Assembly: GCA_026874595.1 (NCBI GenBank)
Contig: CM049320.1
Location: forward strand, 51,846,714-51,910,713
Origin: Sipunculus nudus
Lineage: Eukaryota > Annelida > Sipuncula > Golfingiida > Sipunculidae
Length of the DNA: 64,000 bases
Direction of reading: 5' to 3'
The translations under genes and the position numbers were made by a program. A model generated the notes under the pieces. It had not been told where the DNA came from. It searched no databases and saw only the letters and a list, made by a program, of their open reading frames with translations. Shown one piece after another: positions 25,201 through 36,465 of this stretch; position 1 is the first letter of the stretch, and each line of letters starts with the position of its first letter.

Positions 25201-27029
25201 CGAAGGTGTCGTCTTGCTTCCTTGACTCTCTGGCTCAAGTCCTCTTGCACGTATACGTCCGAGTTGACCTTCTTCAGTTCTCTGATTGTTAGGCCCATGA
25301 TTTCCTCCCTCTGTTCAAATTTTCAAAATTAAACTATTATTGGCTTCGGCTTCCCTGGGAATTTCCATTTAAGCCTGTGGGCTCTCTCTACATCTATTTC
25401 ATCATCTGCCATTTTCATTTCTTCTCTAATAATCTTTTTGACTTTATATACACAATCAGTCCATGTTTTACCTCTTTCAACATCGTTTATGCCATGGAAT
25501 TTTAAAATTATTCTTTTTTGAATGTTTCACTAATTTATCCAGTTTGGCATTAATTTTTTTTATTCTCACTTTTCAACTCTGCCATCTCTTCCTGTAAAAT
25601 AGTTATCTTTTCAGTTAATTTGTTCAGTATACCTGGTTAGGACAACTCATTACATCCTATGGTATCCTTAACGGCGGAGCTATGACTTGGTTCATTTGCT
25701 TTATTTTTTTCAGATGGCTTAGCTTTTGGGTTCAGATCCTATCCTTCATTACCGCTCACCTTTGTATTGCCAGCCTCCGAGGCTCCTCTATTTGTGCACC
25801 ATTGCCAGGCGCAATGTCAAACTCAGGGATTTCACAACGAATTTCATTTTTGATCGTGGCTGTACAAGACAGTCAATTCGGGCCCGCCAAATGTATGTGC
25901 TGACACCCATATTAATGCAACTCCTAGATATATGTCCTTATAAAGTAAAGGTGATGTAAATGCCTCAAAACAAAATCAAAACTTAACTTTGTGCAACGAA
26001 AATGTGTAAACTACCCCTGTACCGTCAAGACCAAAAGTAAACTATCGTACCGGTAAAGAGTCATATCGAGAATGAGTCAAAGGTCGTATTGATACTATCG
26101 TATTGGTAAAGAGTGAATTATCTTATCGATAATTAGTCAACTATCGTAACGATAAAGAATCAACTTTGGTTCGATACAAAGTCATCCATCGTATCGGTTC
26201 AAAGTAAAATATCGTATCGATACAGATTGAAGTATCGTATCGATGCAGATTCAACCACCGTTTCGGTCCAGAGTCAACTATCGTATCAAATTTTGTATCG
26301 AAACAGAGTCAAGAATTGATGTCATTGTATTGATATGTTAACTATATATGACCATTCAAAGACGTTTGATATTCACTAAATTCTAAATAGTTTTAATGAA
26401 TTCTCCGGCAACGATTTGTGATTTGAAAGCGTAAAAATCTCATATCAATTCATAATCGCCGGATAAAACCACAATTGTTTCGAACATTTATTCCGTGTAA
26501 TTTGCACCCATGCAGCTTTATTGAATCTTTGAGATTTAACCTTCAAAGCATGCTGATTCTAAATTAACCGTGTACCACTGCCCACTTAGTGAAACATTTT
26601 GAAGTAAAATTTTTATCACGCACACGTTACCGATAGTGATTATGAGGAGATGAAGGTTAATTCTCACAAACATCTCGAAAACAAATTGGTCAAATTTTGA
26701 AAGGATCACAGAGATCATTGGCTCTGATATCTTAACGAAAGGTTATAACTTATTGGTTATTTCTTTTACATATAAAGGAAGGATTAATAATAAATTATCG
26801 CAAATGTTAATGACGTTCTCTTACAATTGAAAAAAAAAAATATCAACAGGTCAGGAACATGTCCTTTGCAGCAAAAGGTTCTACTGTTGCACAAGAAAAA
26901 AAATCTCAAGCTTACCCTCACACATTGGCTGCTTCTTTGCAAATATTTTAGGGCGAAGAATATACAGATGGTTAAAGCTAAGAATAAGACAACAGCCTGT
27001 CCTTTCGAGCCAAGACCAAACAAATGCAT
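15814..27029 (-). CDS. METTL24-like: METTL24-like methyltransferase, six exons (unit A)
   Basis: Exons, in coding order: 27029-26916, 19039-18897, 18405-18316, 17486-17412, 16925-16787, 16089-15814. All have GT donors, AG acceptors and matching phases, giving 278 aa. Residues ~11-29 are a hydrophobic signal anchor after a short N-terminus, so a type II membrane or secretory-pathway protein is likely. The methyltransferase fold starts at LLGHQGNGGWEVCLD (86-100, SAM-loop position). It continues CLVYSFG (110-116), CEVHSFDPS (133-141, acidic SAM-ribose residue), GWNMKTV (170-176), then DIFKMDIEQWEYEVIP (191-206) and QFCLELHF. These are the landmarks of the METTL24 family, whose substrate is unknown. 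Intron 1 (~7.9 kb) is filled with LINE, TIR and minisatellite DNA; intron 3 carries a MITE. The 18405 acceptor has a weak pyrimidine tract. Confidence 0.88.
16177..16262. repeat. (TA)n(GA)n microsatellite in methyltransferase intron 5, unit A
   Basis: TA tract followed by GA tract with AAAGAGAAAG interruptions, 90-170 bp upstream of the last exon on the - strand. Equivalents: 44194-44290 and 62437-62507, each of different length. Confidence 0.96.
17568..17870. mobile_element. MITE with 18-bp terminal inverted repeats, unit A
   Basis: A 303-bp element starting GGTATGGTTCTCAGGCAC and ending with its exact inverse complement GTGCCTGAGAACCATACC. Internal CCGCCCGC/GCGGGCGG words just inside the ends extend the symmetry, and GGCCAAAA / TTTTAGCC outside may belong to it. 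No coding capacity. It lies in intron 3 of the methyltransferase gene and is shared by all three units. Confidence 0.85.
19214..19292. repeat. Short ATCGAT-type minisatellite block, unit A
   Basis: About three diverged units of the ~23-bp repeat TCAACTATCGTATCGATACA (first 20 bases) just upstream of methyltransferase exon 2. The same repeat forms a longer block at 26030-26320. Confidence 0.8.
19780..22900 (-). mobile_element. LINE ORF2 remnant (endonuclease and RT), unit A
   Basis: - strand, same orientation as the host gene. From right to left: weakly preserved endonuclease sequence (~22860-22050), RT remnants, and a C-terminal piece (20582-20217) with GSELWGFNRVEIIERVQYQFC and the PNAASLEEYGRLPL block typical of the region after RT in CR1/jockey-clade LINEs. 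The C-terminal DLRKKY segment follows near 19930. Many frameshifts; dead. The unit B copy preserves other parts better. Confidence 0.82.
23062..24953. mobile_element. GC-rich nested TIR-element cluster, unit A
   Basis: An abrupt GC-rich island in AT-rich DNA. The left end has GAGACCCCGTCACATTAGCA, and the right end read in reverse has AAGGCCCAGTCACTTTGGCA; both continue into ACTGCG or CTGCGTG. A second left-type end is at 23761-23790, and right-type ends recur near 24571-24603 and 24751-24780. The 3'-terminal ~175 bp is therefore present about three times in tandem (24417, 24604, 24781). Long reading frames here have no recognisable product. Interpreted as non-autonomous DNA transposons nested within the LINE. 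Confidence 0.72.
24960..25930 (-). mobile_element. LINE ORF1 remnant, unit A
   Basis: The - strand from ~25402 to ~25332 reads DEIDVERAHRLKWKFPGKP and then KPIIV; further along are FEQREEIMGLTIRELKKV and YVQEDLSQRVKEARRHL. These are the RNA-binding domain landmarks of L1/CR1-type ORF1 proteins. A degraded Lys/Glu-rich coiled coil precedes it (~25670-25520), and 25930-25750 matches the ORF1 N-terminus of unit B. Probably the 5' part of the LINE whose ORF2 lies at 19780-22900, split by the GC-rich TIR cluster. Confidence 0.82.
26030..26320. repeat. ~23-bp minisatellite (TATCGATA core), unit A
   Basis: About a dozen diverged units around GTCAACTATCGTATCGATAC; the core CGTATCGATACG is palindromic. 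Located in methyltransferase intron 1, ~600 bp before exon 1's donor. 26320-26915 between it and exon 1 shows nothing recognisable. Confidence 0.9.
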
Positions 27030-27111
27030 TTTCTGTGAATAATTAAGAAAAGAGGACGTAGTTCTAGCTTGTGTTTCTGTCGTCTTAATCTAACAGTTGA
27101 AAAACCATATA

Positions 27112-27171
<60 letters not shown>

Positions 27172-27420
27172 CTGTCACGTATTGTATAGTCTAGCATATT
27201 TGTGCCATCAGACAAGTCAAATCAGATGTTAGATAATGAACAGGTGCACATAAAGTTGTTTTGTGCTGAATCGCGATTAAATCTTGCCTGAACTTACACT
27301 CCGTATTGAATCAAAGGGAAACACTATACAATATAGATAGAGATAAAAGTGTATGCATGCATATACGTTATAGGTCTTCCATCGTGTTATGTTTGCTGAG
27401 CAGGTACACGTATGTATGAC
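27030..27420. other. Upstream region of methyltransferase gene, unit A
   Basis: Contains a (TA)n tract at 27117-27170 and otherwise unique-looking AT-rich DNA leading into unit B. Any methyltransferase promoter should lie here; no clear TATA/Inr pair can be singled out because of the TA tract. Confidence 0.5.
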
Positions 27421-27718
27421 TGTCAAAATGCCAGTTTGACAGAACATATTACACATATATATAACAATTTAAATGATGACAGCCAGAGGATTGCTCACTA
27501 TAAACTCAGAAAGTGACCGCCATGTTCCACTCATCAATTCTGAGCCTAGCATATGTGGTGAAAATTAATGTGAAACATGCTTTGCTTATAAACCGCCTAT
27601 AAAACAGACTAGTATTGAAGCTGACATATTTATATATAGATAAACACATACGTTAAAAAAACATTTTGAATTAAAAGGTATAAAAAGTAAAATGCGGTAT
27701 CACCCAGCTGAACTATCC

Positions 27719-27776
<58 letters not shown>

Positions 27777-27778
<2 letters not shown>

Positions 27779-28822
27779 AACGAAGCCGCTTAATTGCAAG
27801 AGGCTTTTGTCAAGCAAAATTGTTGCAATTAACCGAAGTTTCATTTAGGCGAAGTTCATCGTGTACTATATGTAAGGTGAAGCCGAATGATCGGTTGGAC
27901 AGCCAAATATCTAATTAATTTAGCATTTGTTTTGTAATACTATTCGTATTGTGATAAAGAATAAAAACACCAGTATTAGGTAACCTTTATTAAAAAAATA
28001 AAAATATATACAAGAGAACACATTAAAAGCCAATGTTGATGCTGAGAGGGTGCTCTGAGCATCGTCAATCTCTGAGACAATCTTGACGACCATCTTCTTT
28101 CTGTAGTCGTGTTTCAGACTTCGGATGATTCCCATGTCGCAGGCCTGTATTATTGAAGTTGTGTTTGGAGGCTTGACATTCTTTAGGCCATTTGCGGAGT
28201 CATTAGAATGCGCTGCACAGTTGTCAACCACCAGGACGACATGTCTGTTCTGCAGATGCATTTGTTTGTCGAACGCCGTCAGCCATTCTTTAAACAGAAC
28301 TCCAGTCACCCATGAATTGCTGCTTTCGCGGATTTTTTGCTTTTGCCGATGATCAGTAGAGGGCGCTTGTCTGTACCTGTCATGTTACCCGCTACAAAGG
28401 CTCTCGTGATCAAGGTGTTTAATATGCGTTACGTATTTTTCACCTACCATTGTTAACCCACTTCAAAGAGATGTGTGCTGTGACCGTATGGAATCTCATC
28501 ACCGAGCACAGGGTAATTAAGGTCCTTTGTACACATGTGCACCTGCAGTTATCACAGCGGCTACTTTTGATGTTCCGGTCTATGATCATTATTGGTATAA
28601 CACAAACACAACTCACCGACTGATTGAAGTACTTGCATTTAATGTGAGATTTCTACCTTTCTGCCCATATTTCCCTTGCGTTAATCGGAAGTTTGCGATT
28701 ATGAGGCTTCCAATTATGCGGCGCTTTTTTAATGATAACATATAGGAAATGGTTTTGGTTTTCATAATTTCTTGCAAATAAGCGGCATTTTCTGTTAACC
28801 GACTTGCAAATAAGTGGCGTCG

Positions 28823-28826
<4 letters not shown>
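27777..28826. mobile_element. pogo/Tigger-like DNA transposon, unit B
   Basis: Same 1050-bp element, same ends and same TA-tract flanks as in unit A. The length is exactly conserved, so it was inserted before the A/B duplication. Confidence 0.9.
27986..28416 (-). pseudogene. pogo-type transposase fragment, unit B
   Basis: Same catalytic remnant (VVDNCAAHS, then PPNTTS and DMGIIRSLK) as in unit A. The stop after the fragment is mutated here, so the open frame runs on meaninglessly to 27920. The frameshift upstream of the Trp-Val-Thr segment is shared with A. Confidence 0.88.
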
Positions 28827-28901
<75 letters not shown>

Positions 28902-28902
28902 C
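28827..28902. repeat. (TA)n(GA)n microsatellite, unit B
   Basis: Equivalent of 1411-1496 with slightly different repeat numbers. Confidence 0.97.
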
Positions 28903-29018
28903 AGAGATATGTAAGAATAGCCTTGCTGGTTCTTTGTTTAGAGAAGTGGAACATAAATACACAGTAAAAAGTCGGTCCACAGCCGATCAAATTGAGCCCA
29001 TGACCTTCCGACTGGAGA

Positions 29019-29086
<68 letters not shown>

Positions 29087-29101
29087 ATGACACTTTTCAA
29101 G

Positions 29102-29799
29102 AAATTGTTTGGATGGTATCCATCCTTCGTGAAATATTATCCAAGGTCCCCCTAGATATTTTCGAAAAGTCCGGGCGTTTCCAATGGGAACGATTTTTGG
29201 AAGAAAAATGTTGCCACAGAAAAGGCAACAAGGCTGCATCGTCCGACCATACTTTTGTTTACATGTAACCAAGGAAACTCTATTGAAGAAAGCTTAAAAT
29301 CATCAATGCTGTTCGGATCCGAAAGATTTGGCAGTGCCGTATTACTATTTTCATAAGAAAGTAGTAGCTTTGCGAGCTTGGAAGGAACAAGGGTGTCTTC
29401 TTTGATGCATATATGAGAGGGAATTATTCTTTGGGAGTTAATTTGATCACGTGGTTAGTTTCCTTCCCAATCAAAACGACTCCAGTATTTTCCATGTGAC
29501 ATATAAAGCCCTTAGAAGAGACCCATCTCGGCGGATCAGTGATATAGCAGAATTCAACGGAAACCCCTGAATCCAGAGAACCTTGATAAAATCGGGAAGC
29601 TATCGGACGTTGATACAATGAAAAAGCATCTGTTTAACCGATCGGATGTACAACCCTGCCACCTGGCGGTTGGTTTATGCGATCCAACATAGTTGGATCC
29701 TGGAAATAACTCTTCATTGACTGGCAAAACAAATAGAAAAAAGATGCAATTATGGAAAAGATGGAGAAGGAGCAAAGTTTCCGATTTGACTGCAATTGA
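29102..29799 (+). pseudogene. Sulfotransferase exon-2 pseudogene, unit B
   Basis: Copy of the 1691-2381 pseudogene sharing most of its lesions. It also carries a short insertion after RFLEE-coding sequence (near 29205), where AAAATGTTGCC replaces part of the GGAAACACAG stretch. No exon 1. The lesions predate the A/B duplication. Confidence 0.92.
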
Positions 29800-31800
29800 C
29801 AATATGCTCTGAGTAGCACTCTGTCCAAACAGCACGATAAATGAAAATGAAACGCTGTTTTCCAACTCTGTGATAAATGTGGAAACGATCACCTGTAATG
29901 ATTGTAGTTGTTTTTCAATAAATGTAAATAATCAATTTAACATATTTACTTCTATCATGTCATACACATTTAAACTTACCGTGCACAGTACTTGTAGGTA
30001 TCATTTTTCCCTCTATCATATTTAGCAATGTCCTTCAAACATATTCTTTTCTCGAGTCTCAATGATAGTCACAAGCAGAAAACATTTAGTATGAACTCAT
30101 TGACTAGTATTTATTCACGATCATTTACAGATGATTTGCCATTTAAAAGAACAATGAATATACGGTGCAATATAAATAATCACAAATGTTAATTTATGAT
30201 AAGAGAAAGAATAATATTATTAAATCGCATCTATAGCGATGGGAGAAAAGTAAGAGAACATATGTAATCAGAAGTTAAGCGGGATCCTATTAGTAATACA
30301 TATTCAGCCTGAGATCTGATATAGGAAGCCTTGCTTACTTTTTATGCCTTATATAATGTAGACATTGCTTACGGCTATCACCTTCAGCTGCTGTATAACT
30401 TCCTAGTCTTGGTGAAAAGGGAGACAAGTTATCAAGTCTACCAGCGAGGCAATGCTCTATATCACAAAGAATATATATATATATATTCAGTTTTTGTATA
30501 TTTCTTGTCTCTCATTCCAGGTATGTAATTATCAGTGTATTTCCTGATTTAATTATTGTGTTAATGTAAACACAACCCAGAACGTTATTCTATTTTCAAA
30601 GTCATGATAACGATGTTGTAGATGTATTATTTGTTGTAGTAATCTTGCATCACTCCGTAGTTCTATTTTTCCTGGTAATAACGATATCATAGACGTATTA
30701 TTTGCTGTAGTAATCTTGCTGTAGTAATATTTTGCTAAGTTTGGTCAGAAAGGTAGCCTGATCACTGACATTTTTCATATACTTGCCACCGCAGTGTATT
30801 ATGATGGCGAGGTGTCGCTGTAAATACTGTACATTCTGTAACTGAGGCATATTTCGTAATTATGTATTATTTTGTAAGTCAGCAGGTCTGATCCTGTGCA
30901 TTTTAAATTGTAAATATGACTTGGCAGACAACCGTTGAACTGGAGAGTTCAGTTTTTGTATATTTCTTGTCTCTCATTCCAGCACAGTAAAAACTGTAAA
31001 GCACGCTGTGTTGTGCCTTGGATGAGGTCAGACGTCTGTGTGTGTGCGCCCCCACGACCCCAGTATTTTCCATTCTGCCACTGATGTGACAAATATATGT
31101 GTGTGTGTGTGTGTTTGTGTGAACTGCACAATTCCTTAATAACAAGTGCACATATTCCAATTTTAGTCCTTTCAGACAGGGTTAATTAGATGTTAAGATA
31201 CGACCCGTACACTTATGGCCATTAGCCAGTCAACAGTAACGAAAGTATTCTGTTTCATACATTGTACTTCCGGAATTTAATCACTTACATACTCGTTCAA
31301 TGTCCAAAATAATGCAATAATGTAAAATACACCAATGTCGAATTGAGTATGAAACTTGGTCTTCAAATGAAATAAGGTGTGTACAACATAAATTACTACC
31401 TCAACAATATTTGATTTTTCTCTTGTTTGGGGAGAGTCTTCGTATTGGCGAATACATCAATTAACCGTGAGCTAAGACCTCTTTCTCGTTGTGTCACATT
31501 CTGCCTGCCTTTTAATTTTTGTATTTATATCAGCTACTTCGGAGACATGCTATCCAAAGATCATAATCGGTATTAATATCATCCCATTCCTATCTTAGTA
31601 AACAATTCCACTTTGTGCCGGAGACCTTGACCGATTTCCTTGACATTAAAAGTTGTTTTGTATGACCAGGAACAATACATTATATGAACATAAAACAAGG
31701 GTCCTAGTTGTCACAACTATTAGCAAAACTCATAAGGACTAAGCTGACAGGTCCAAAATCAAATGAAATAGAATATTCTAGAACATTTTAGACAAACTTT
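29800..31800. repeat. Sulfotransferase flank modules with B-specific insert
   Basis: 3'-flank module 29800-30300, 5'-flank module 31125-31800, as in unit A, but separated by ~600 bp absent from A (see 30487-31092). No coding potential seen. Confidence 0.8.
30487..31092. repeat. B-specific insertion with internal direct repeats
   Basis: Interrupts the (TA)n(TG)n microsatellite found intact in unit A at 3053-3100. A 33-bp sequence beginning CAGTTTTTGTATATTTCTTG occurs at 30488-30520 and again at ~30950-30982. A second ~40-bp repeat ending TATTATTTGTTGTAGTAATC and TATTATTTGCTGTAGTAATC lies at ~30612-30655 and ~30680-30722. No transposon ends or reading frame recognised. Confidence 0.85.
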
Positions 31801-31937
31801 ATTGTTTAACACGCTGTTGTATCGAACATATAATGTGTAAACACGACCTTATTCCCTTCCCATCGGAACCAGACTCAAATAAATGCGTAGTATGTTTTCC
31901 AGCTTTTAGTGTGTCGTCCTAGCATTCCAAAGTAAAA

Positions 31938-32421
31938 TGACATGTGACTTCTCAGACAGTGAGTCTAACTGACCACACAGCGAAAAGTGCACTCCATGAA
32001 TTTTTTTTTAAATCTGTTTATGCGTCGGATGTAAACAAAAGCCTTTTGAAGGTGACCTTGGTTTTATACCTAAATCTTCTATTACCTTCCAATATAATCT
32101 GACAATAAACAGTAAGTGTTATCCCTATTAAATAACTGTGTAATCACAATCTCACCCTAGATCATCAATGGATGACATGAATACATTACCCGCTCCTGGT
32201 CTATAGCTATGACGTCACATGCGATTCTCTTTCTTGAGTCTTTCAACGCCAGTATATATTCATCAATACATCAGCATTCATATAACATTATATTAGTGAT
32301 GTTTATAAAATAAACCTGTATATGACATTATATCGGTGATGTTTACAAAATAAACATTTTACATACAATACATAGGTCTTGGGTTTTGTTTCAACATCAT
32401 TAAATATGGGCAATTGTGTCA
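31938..32421 (-). mobile_element. Ty3/Gypsy LTR, unit B
   Basis: Same LTR as 3917-4401: TGACA/TGTCA ends, adjacent purine tract (plus 32422-32434), 484 bp. Confidence 0.75.
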
Positions 32422-32889
32422 CTCGCCCCTCCTTAAGAAATATTTCTCAGTGGGAGACTTTTTCCAAAAATATAAACAAATACCATATTTTATGGTATAT
32501 TGACGAACAATGAAATAACGACAACCTTTAATCTAACATTAATAATTACCATTGTAATTAATTTATTACATTTACAGTTATCACTAAATTGTTTTATCAT
32601 GGTGATAATGTCCAGTGCAACATGCAAATACTAGGATAACAATTTAACAATATCGCATATTGAAAAATTTGTCCATGTATGTAATTATACATTGATACAA
32701 CATACCAGTACTACTATCATATTCCTTTTAACACTTTGATCATACATGACAAATATTTTTTCTGTATCCTAATATAAGTTTCTTATATAACTATTTACAC
32801 TACTTTTGGAAATTCCATATTATCTTCTTATAAACCAGTAGTAGTACTGCATACCAAACGTCTGTCCCTTCTAGATAATTGTTAATTAG

Positions 32890-33580
32890 ATCAATGAATG
32901 GATATTTACACAACCCGTCTTAAAAAATCTGCTCCATCGTTTTTATTCCACAGATTCCACCATAAACCTGTAGTTTGGAAGATGCAAAGACCATCTCATG
33001 ATACTGTTGGTGATGCATTTAGGTTTGTTCAGATAAAGAAGGTGTTGGTGATCTGTTTGCACAGTAAATTCAACACCTGTAAGATAAAATTTAAATTATT
33101 CCACAACCGACGCTAAAGCTAAATATTCCTTTTCAATTGTGGAGTTTTCCTCCCTCTAATTTACAGTTTCTTGCTGGCATTAGCAACTGGGAATAATTGT
33201 GAATCGTGCTACTGTAACAAAATAGCACCAATCTCTATATTTGAACCATCAGTTTATAACACAAATGGATTGATGGGATTATGTAACTGCAAAATTGGTC
33301 TCTTTACCAAATAATCCTTTAATGTACAGTGAGCTCTCTATCGTGGCTTATCCCATTCTACTTTGTTAGGTTTCCCTTTCTTGGTCAAATGTGTTCATGG
33401 TGCAGCTATGGCAGGAGAATTAGGAATCTAATTCCTGTAGTACCCTACCAATCCATTAAATGGTCGAATCTCCTTCTTGGTTCTAGATCTAGCTGCTCCG
33501 TCAATAATAAAAAAATGGTCATCATGTGGACCAATGACATTGACCTCAATTTGGTGCCATAAAAAAACAACACTTGTTTG
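32890..33580 (-). pseudogene. Gypsy RT thumb/RNase H fragment, unit B
   Basis: Near-identical copy of 4870-5560 with the same stops, so it was already dead when the cassette duplicated. A 5-bp difference near 33583 (GTCGAAGTTCACGCG against GTCCACGCG) lies at its upstream edge. Confidence 0.92.
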
Positions 33581-33715
33581 GTCGAAGTTCACGCGTGTCA
33601 TTTTTTTTGGCTACGCACCATTTCTTTGTCATATTTGGTCACTTTTCATGACCCTGTGATGGAAGCAGATTTGAACGTACATTTAGAACAAAGGAAAATA
33701 CGCCGAATAGGGGAC

Positions 33716-34092
33716 AATACCCCTTATACCTGTCTTGTGATTTTCCTAGTTCTGTAGGGCCTTATTCCAGAGTTTTCACTATTCTCTCTCTAAATTCAAA
33801 GACGTACTGATAACAACTCTGAACTTCTAGAGTCTGTAATTCTTTTGAACATAACTCTTTCAAAATTTGCATTGGTCCTCTAACAGGCCGACAATACAAC
33901 AATTCAAATGGGTAAAACCTGTGGCCTCTTGTGGCACTTCTCTATATGCAAACAGTAATGCATTGATGTACCTATGCAAGTGCTTAGGTTGTTCATCACA
34001 AAATCGCCTTAACATTCTTTTGAGGTACCCATTGAACCTCTCAACAAGACCATTGCAAGTGGGATGGTATGGTAGTCTCTTTGTATCTAAGC
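33716..34092 (-). pseudogene. Gypsy integrase fragment, unit B
   Basis: Same fragment as 5690-6066, with GLVERFNGYLK and YREVPQEATGF, slightly closer to the usual family sequence than unit A (Phe and Gly where A has Leu and Ala). Confidence 0.9.
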
Positions 34093-34294
34093 TTAGCGGG
34101 TGCCTTGCTTCCAAGTCGGCCGGTTACACCATTACGCTGGTTTTTATGAGGTATGACATTGTCACTTTCTAAACCGACATCTAAAGAGTATATATATGCA
34201 TCAATTCGCTAAGCTTGCGGTCTGGTTTGGTAAAGTTTTTCTCAAATTCTGCTAAAAGAAAAATGTGCATCAGTTTCACCGATGCAGGGCTAGG

Positions 34295-34345
<51 letters not shown>

Positions 34346-34868
34346 ACACACACATATGTATATATATATATATATCACATCAGAACTGCTAATGTTTGGC
34401 ACGCAGTTATATTAAACATATAAATTATGGAGCGAAGACAATTAAACCGCCCGTATGCCTTCATCTGTCTATCAACGCTGTGATCAGTAAAAAAAAGAGT
34501 GCGTAAGTCTGTAGTTCTCCTGTACTACATCAGTTTCATCAATGCGGTGCTGGGATAATATTTATATATTCATATTTAGAATTTTAAAAGGGCTAAGAAT
34601 ATATGGCGCATTATAAATAATAACTTTGCTTTTCAAAAGTTATTTTATGGTGAGAAAAGTAAAAATTATATTTTCCCAGGGATAATAGCTTTAACCGTTT
34701 GGTGATATAATTGTGCCATGAGAGCTAATATTGTTTTGCACGCTGTTGCATGGAAAATATAATTTGTGGAGCGAAGACAAAGCTTCTGCCCTCCCCCTTT
34801 CTGCTGTCTATCATCGCTGTGTTCAGTGAGAAAACGGCCGAGTACATAAGTCTGTAGTTCTCATGTAG

Positions 34869-34887
34869 TGCCCCCAGATGGCGCACC
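34869..34887. promoter_or_regulatory. CTCF-like motif, ghost copy 1, unit B
   Basis: Same GTGCCCCCAGATGGCGCAC as 6834-6852. Confidence 0.4.
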
Positions 34888-35237
34888 ATAGTTCATTATG
34901 ACCCAAGAGTGGTTATGTAAAATAACCCATAAACCAGGCCCCGCTATGCGTCAGTGAGTGCTTGGCATGAATTGTATACCTACGCGTGTGTTTATAACAT
35001 CGTTTAAAGTACAAAATGGCTCAGTAATGTAAAATACACGAGCGTCACATTGAGTGTGGACCTTGGCAGCCCTTCAAGTGATACCACTCTTTAAAACAAG
35101 GTGTTTACAACATAATTTACTACCTCAACAAGATTTTATCTTTCACTTGTTTGGAGAAAGTCTTCGTATCAGCGAATTCATCAGTTAATCTTGAAGGTGA
35201 GACCTCTTTCTGTTTCATAGATGCAGGGCTAGGATTG

Positions 35238-35285
<48 letters not shown>

Positions 35286-35446
35286 CGTGTCACATGAGAG
35301 CTGCTTATGTTTTGCACGCTGTTGTATTGAACATATAATTTGTGGATTCGTAGACAATTCTTCCGCCCTCCCGCCTTCGGGTGTCTATCATCGCTGTGTT
35401 CAGTGAGAAAAAAAGCCGAGTGCGTTAGTCTGTAGTTCTCCTGTAG

Positions 35447-35465
35447 TACCCCGAGGTGGCGCACC
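35447..35465. promoter_or_regulatory. CTCF-like motif, ghost copy 2, unit B
   Basis: Same GTACCCCGAGGTGGCGCAC as 7408-7426. Confidence 0.35.
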
Positions 35466-36446
35466 ATAGAACATTCTGACCAAACAGTGGTTATATTATA
35501 GAACTCATAAACCAGGGCCCGCTCTGCGTCAGTGAGTTATTGGCAGGAAAGCGCATCCATTACAACAGTACAATCAGGACACAGTGAGACACGAGCGACG
35601 CTACTTGCCTCCGTCTGTAGGTAACCCTGACCTTCGATAACAAATACCTTATTCTGAATTCAACACGATGAAATTGACAGGGCCTCTCAGCGTGTGAAGT
35701 ATGAACTTATTTGATCATGTTAAACTGTAATACCGAGGGCAATCAAATACGAAACCGGAGCGATAAAAGACTTGTCAAAAAAAATAAAGTCCATCAATGA
35801 CATAACACCTATTCACGCAGAAGCCTGTAAGATGAAAATCTCCCCTTTCTCTATAAAAAAATAATTGGCATTCCGGGCATGTTTAATGTTCTCTATGTAA
35901 CAACTGCGTTATTCATGCTCAGTCATGCAAGGCAAATTTACGACATGCCATGCAGATGAAAACTGGCACACCAGTGTGGCGATCCAGACATGGGAGTCGG
36001 TGAATATAAATTGCAGACTATACTCGTCAAACCATTTTCCTACAAGAGAGGCTCTCGATTATTATAAAGAAGGTCGCAAATAAAAAAAGCCAAATCATAA
36101 AGGCCACCCCACACTGTAAAATGTAACCAGTTAAAGGTAATTAACAATATTTACAGGCCGCATAAATAAGAAGATGTGCACCAAACAATTAATAACTTCT
36201 CTTTCAAAAAGTTAGTTTATGGTAAGAAAATTATAAACTATATTTTCTCAGGGGTAAAGGCTTATCCCTTTTGGTGATATATATGTCACATGAAAGCTTA
36301 CACTGTTTTGCACGCTGTTGTATGGAAAATACAATTTGTGGAGCGTAGACAATGCCTTCGCCCCCCCCCCCCCCAATTCAGCTGTCTGTCATCGCTGTGT
36401 TCAGTGAGAAAAGAGCCGAGTGCGTAAGTCTGTAGTACTCCTGTAG

Positions 36447-36465
36447 TGCCCCCAGGTGGCGCACC
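36447..36465. promoter_or_regulatory. CTCF-like motif, ghost copy 3, unit B
   Basis: Same GTGCCCCCAGGTGGCGCAC as 8413-8431. Confidence 0.45.

Larger units (their letters stand above)
1..27420. repeat. Tandem cassette, unit A
   Basis: Sequence at 1 onward recurs at 27421 with very few substitutions. The order pogo insertion, sulfotransferase pseudogene, Gypsy fragment, ghost repeats, sulfotransferase gene, methyltransferase gene is the same in both. Unit start is arbitrary because the array is tandem. Identity to unit B looks high (few differences per line) over about 1-18500, and clearly lower with many indels over about 18600-27400. The offset to unit B drifts from 27420 at the left to 28011 at the sulfotransferase gene because B carries a ~600-bp insertion. 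Confidence 0.96.
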
